Assembly (NCBI GenBank): GCA_003537755.1
Contig: DPQS01000076.1
Location: forward strand, 3,928 to 16,972
Direction: 5' to 3'
From: Clostridiales bacterium
Lineage (GTDB): Bacteria; Bacillota; Clostridia; Christensenellales; CAG-314
DNA: 13,045 bases
Part shown: positions 12,922-13,045 of the stretch, piece after piece
Layout: each line of letters begins with the position of its first letter
How positions within the stretch are numbered: position 1 is the stretch's first letter
Notes under the pieces: generated by a model
Database searches by the model: none
What the model was told of the DNA's origin: nothing
The model's input: only the letters and a program-made list of their open reading frames with translations
Translations under genes and position numbers: made by a program

Positions 12922-13045
12922 AATTTGAAATAAGCACGATATAGCCTGCTTTCTTACTACGTCCGCCGAAGTTAGTACACTTGAAGTTGGCAAAACGGTT
13001 GCAAAGCGTTAGTAAGCACTGACAGGGGTGGCGAGGTGTTGCCAA

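Noticed and set aside
12884..13045. A frame open from the right edge on the minus strand (53 codons)
   Set aside because: It could be the tail of a gene outside the window, but its last part is made of the GTCATTGCGAG repeat and the length is within chance.

Overview
The window carries most of a dcw (division and cell wall) cluster followed upstream by a small accessory region. Every gene I can support lies on the minus strand, so the biological order runs from right to left. The gene set and order (mraZ, rsmH, ftsL, ftsI, then murE, mraY, murD, ftsW), the CxCPPxxPxCxCG-type tail of RsmH, the DNPR signature of a meso-diaminopimelate-adding MurE, and strong GGAGG-type ribosome binding sites suggest an uncultured Gram-positive-lineage bacterium of the Bacillota (Clostridia-like). 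The finer placement is inference. Overall G+C is near 50 percent in the dcw genes and clearly lower in the pilin-like gene.

Right-hand region (about 13045 to 11770): a gene-poor, repeat-rich stretch with an intrinsic terminator, then a two-gene unit of unrecognised proteins. The first is a 60-63 aa candidate exported peptide whose start codon overlaps a TATAAT box. The second is a 146 aa membrane protein. They overlap by ATGA.

Middle region (about 11640 to 8640): a REP-like repeat, a 5' leader with three perfect hairpins, and a 728 aa protein with a type IV prepilin leader fused to a long adhesin-like, beta-rich ectodomain. A strong hairpin follows, then a 19-codon remnant of a second prepilin that stops just after its VEL motif, then an intrinsic terminator. 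Next comes about 400 nt without a gene: three tandem hairpin repeats at a 40 nt period, further hairpins, and a UUCG-capped terminator that insulates the dcw cluster.

Left-hand region (about 8534 to 1): a good sigma-A-type promoter overlapped by three 10-bp-spaced AAAGTGG-like boxes (a probable autoregulatory MraZ operator) drives mraZ, rsmH, ftsL and ftsI. These genes are separated by overlaps or short gaps. After ftsI there is a 457-nt interruption with repeats and an intrinsic terminator, so murE, mraY, murD and ftsW probably form a second transcription unit. murF, normally between murE and mraY in this cluster, is absent from that position. Together the dcw genes make the UDP-MurNAc-peptide (MurE, MurD), load it onto undecaprenyl phosphate (MraY), and polymerise and crosslink it at the septum (FtsW, FtsI, FtsL).

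I saw no rRNA, tRNA, CRISPR array, insertion sequence or prophage gene. The most novel-looking items are the giant pilin with its orphan prepilin leader, the repeat that supplies the 3' end of ftsI, and the MraZ operator architecture.
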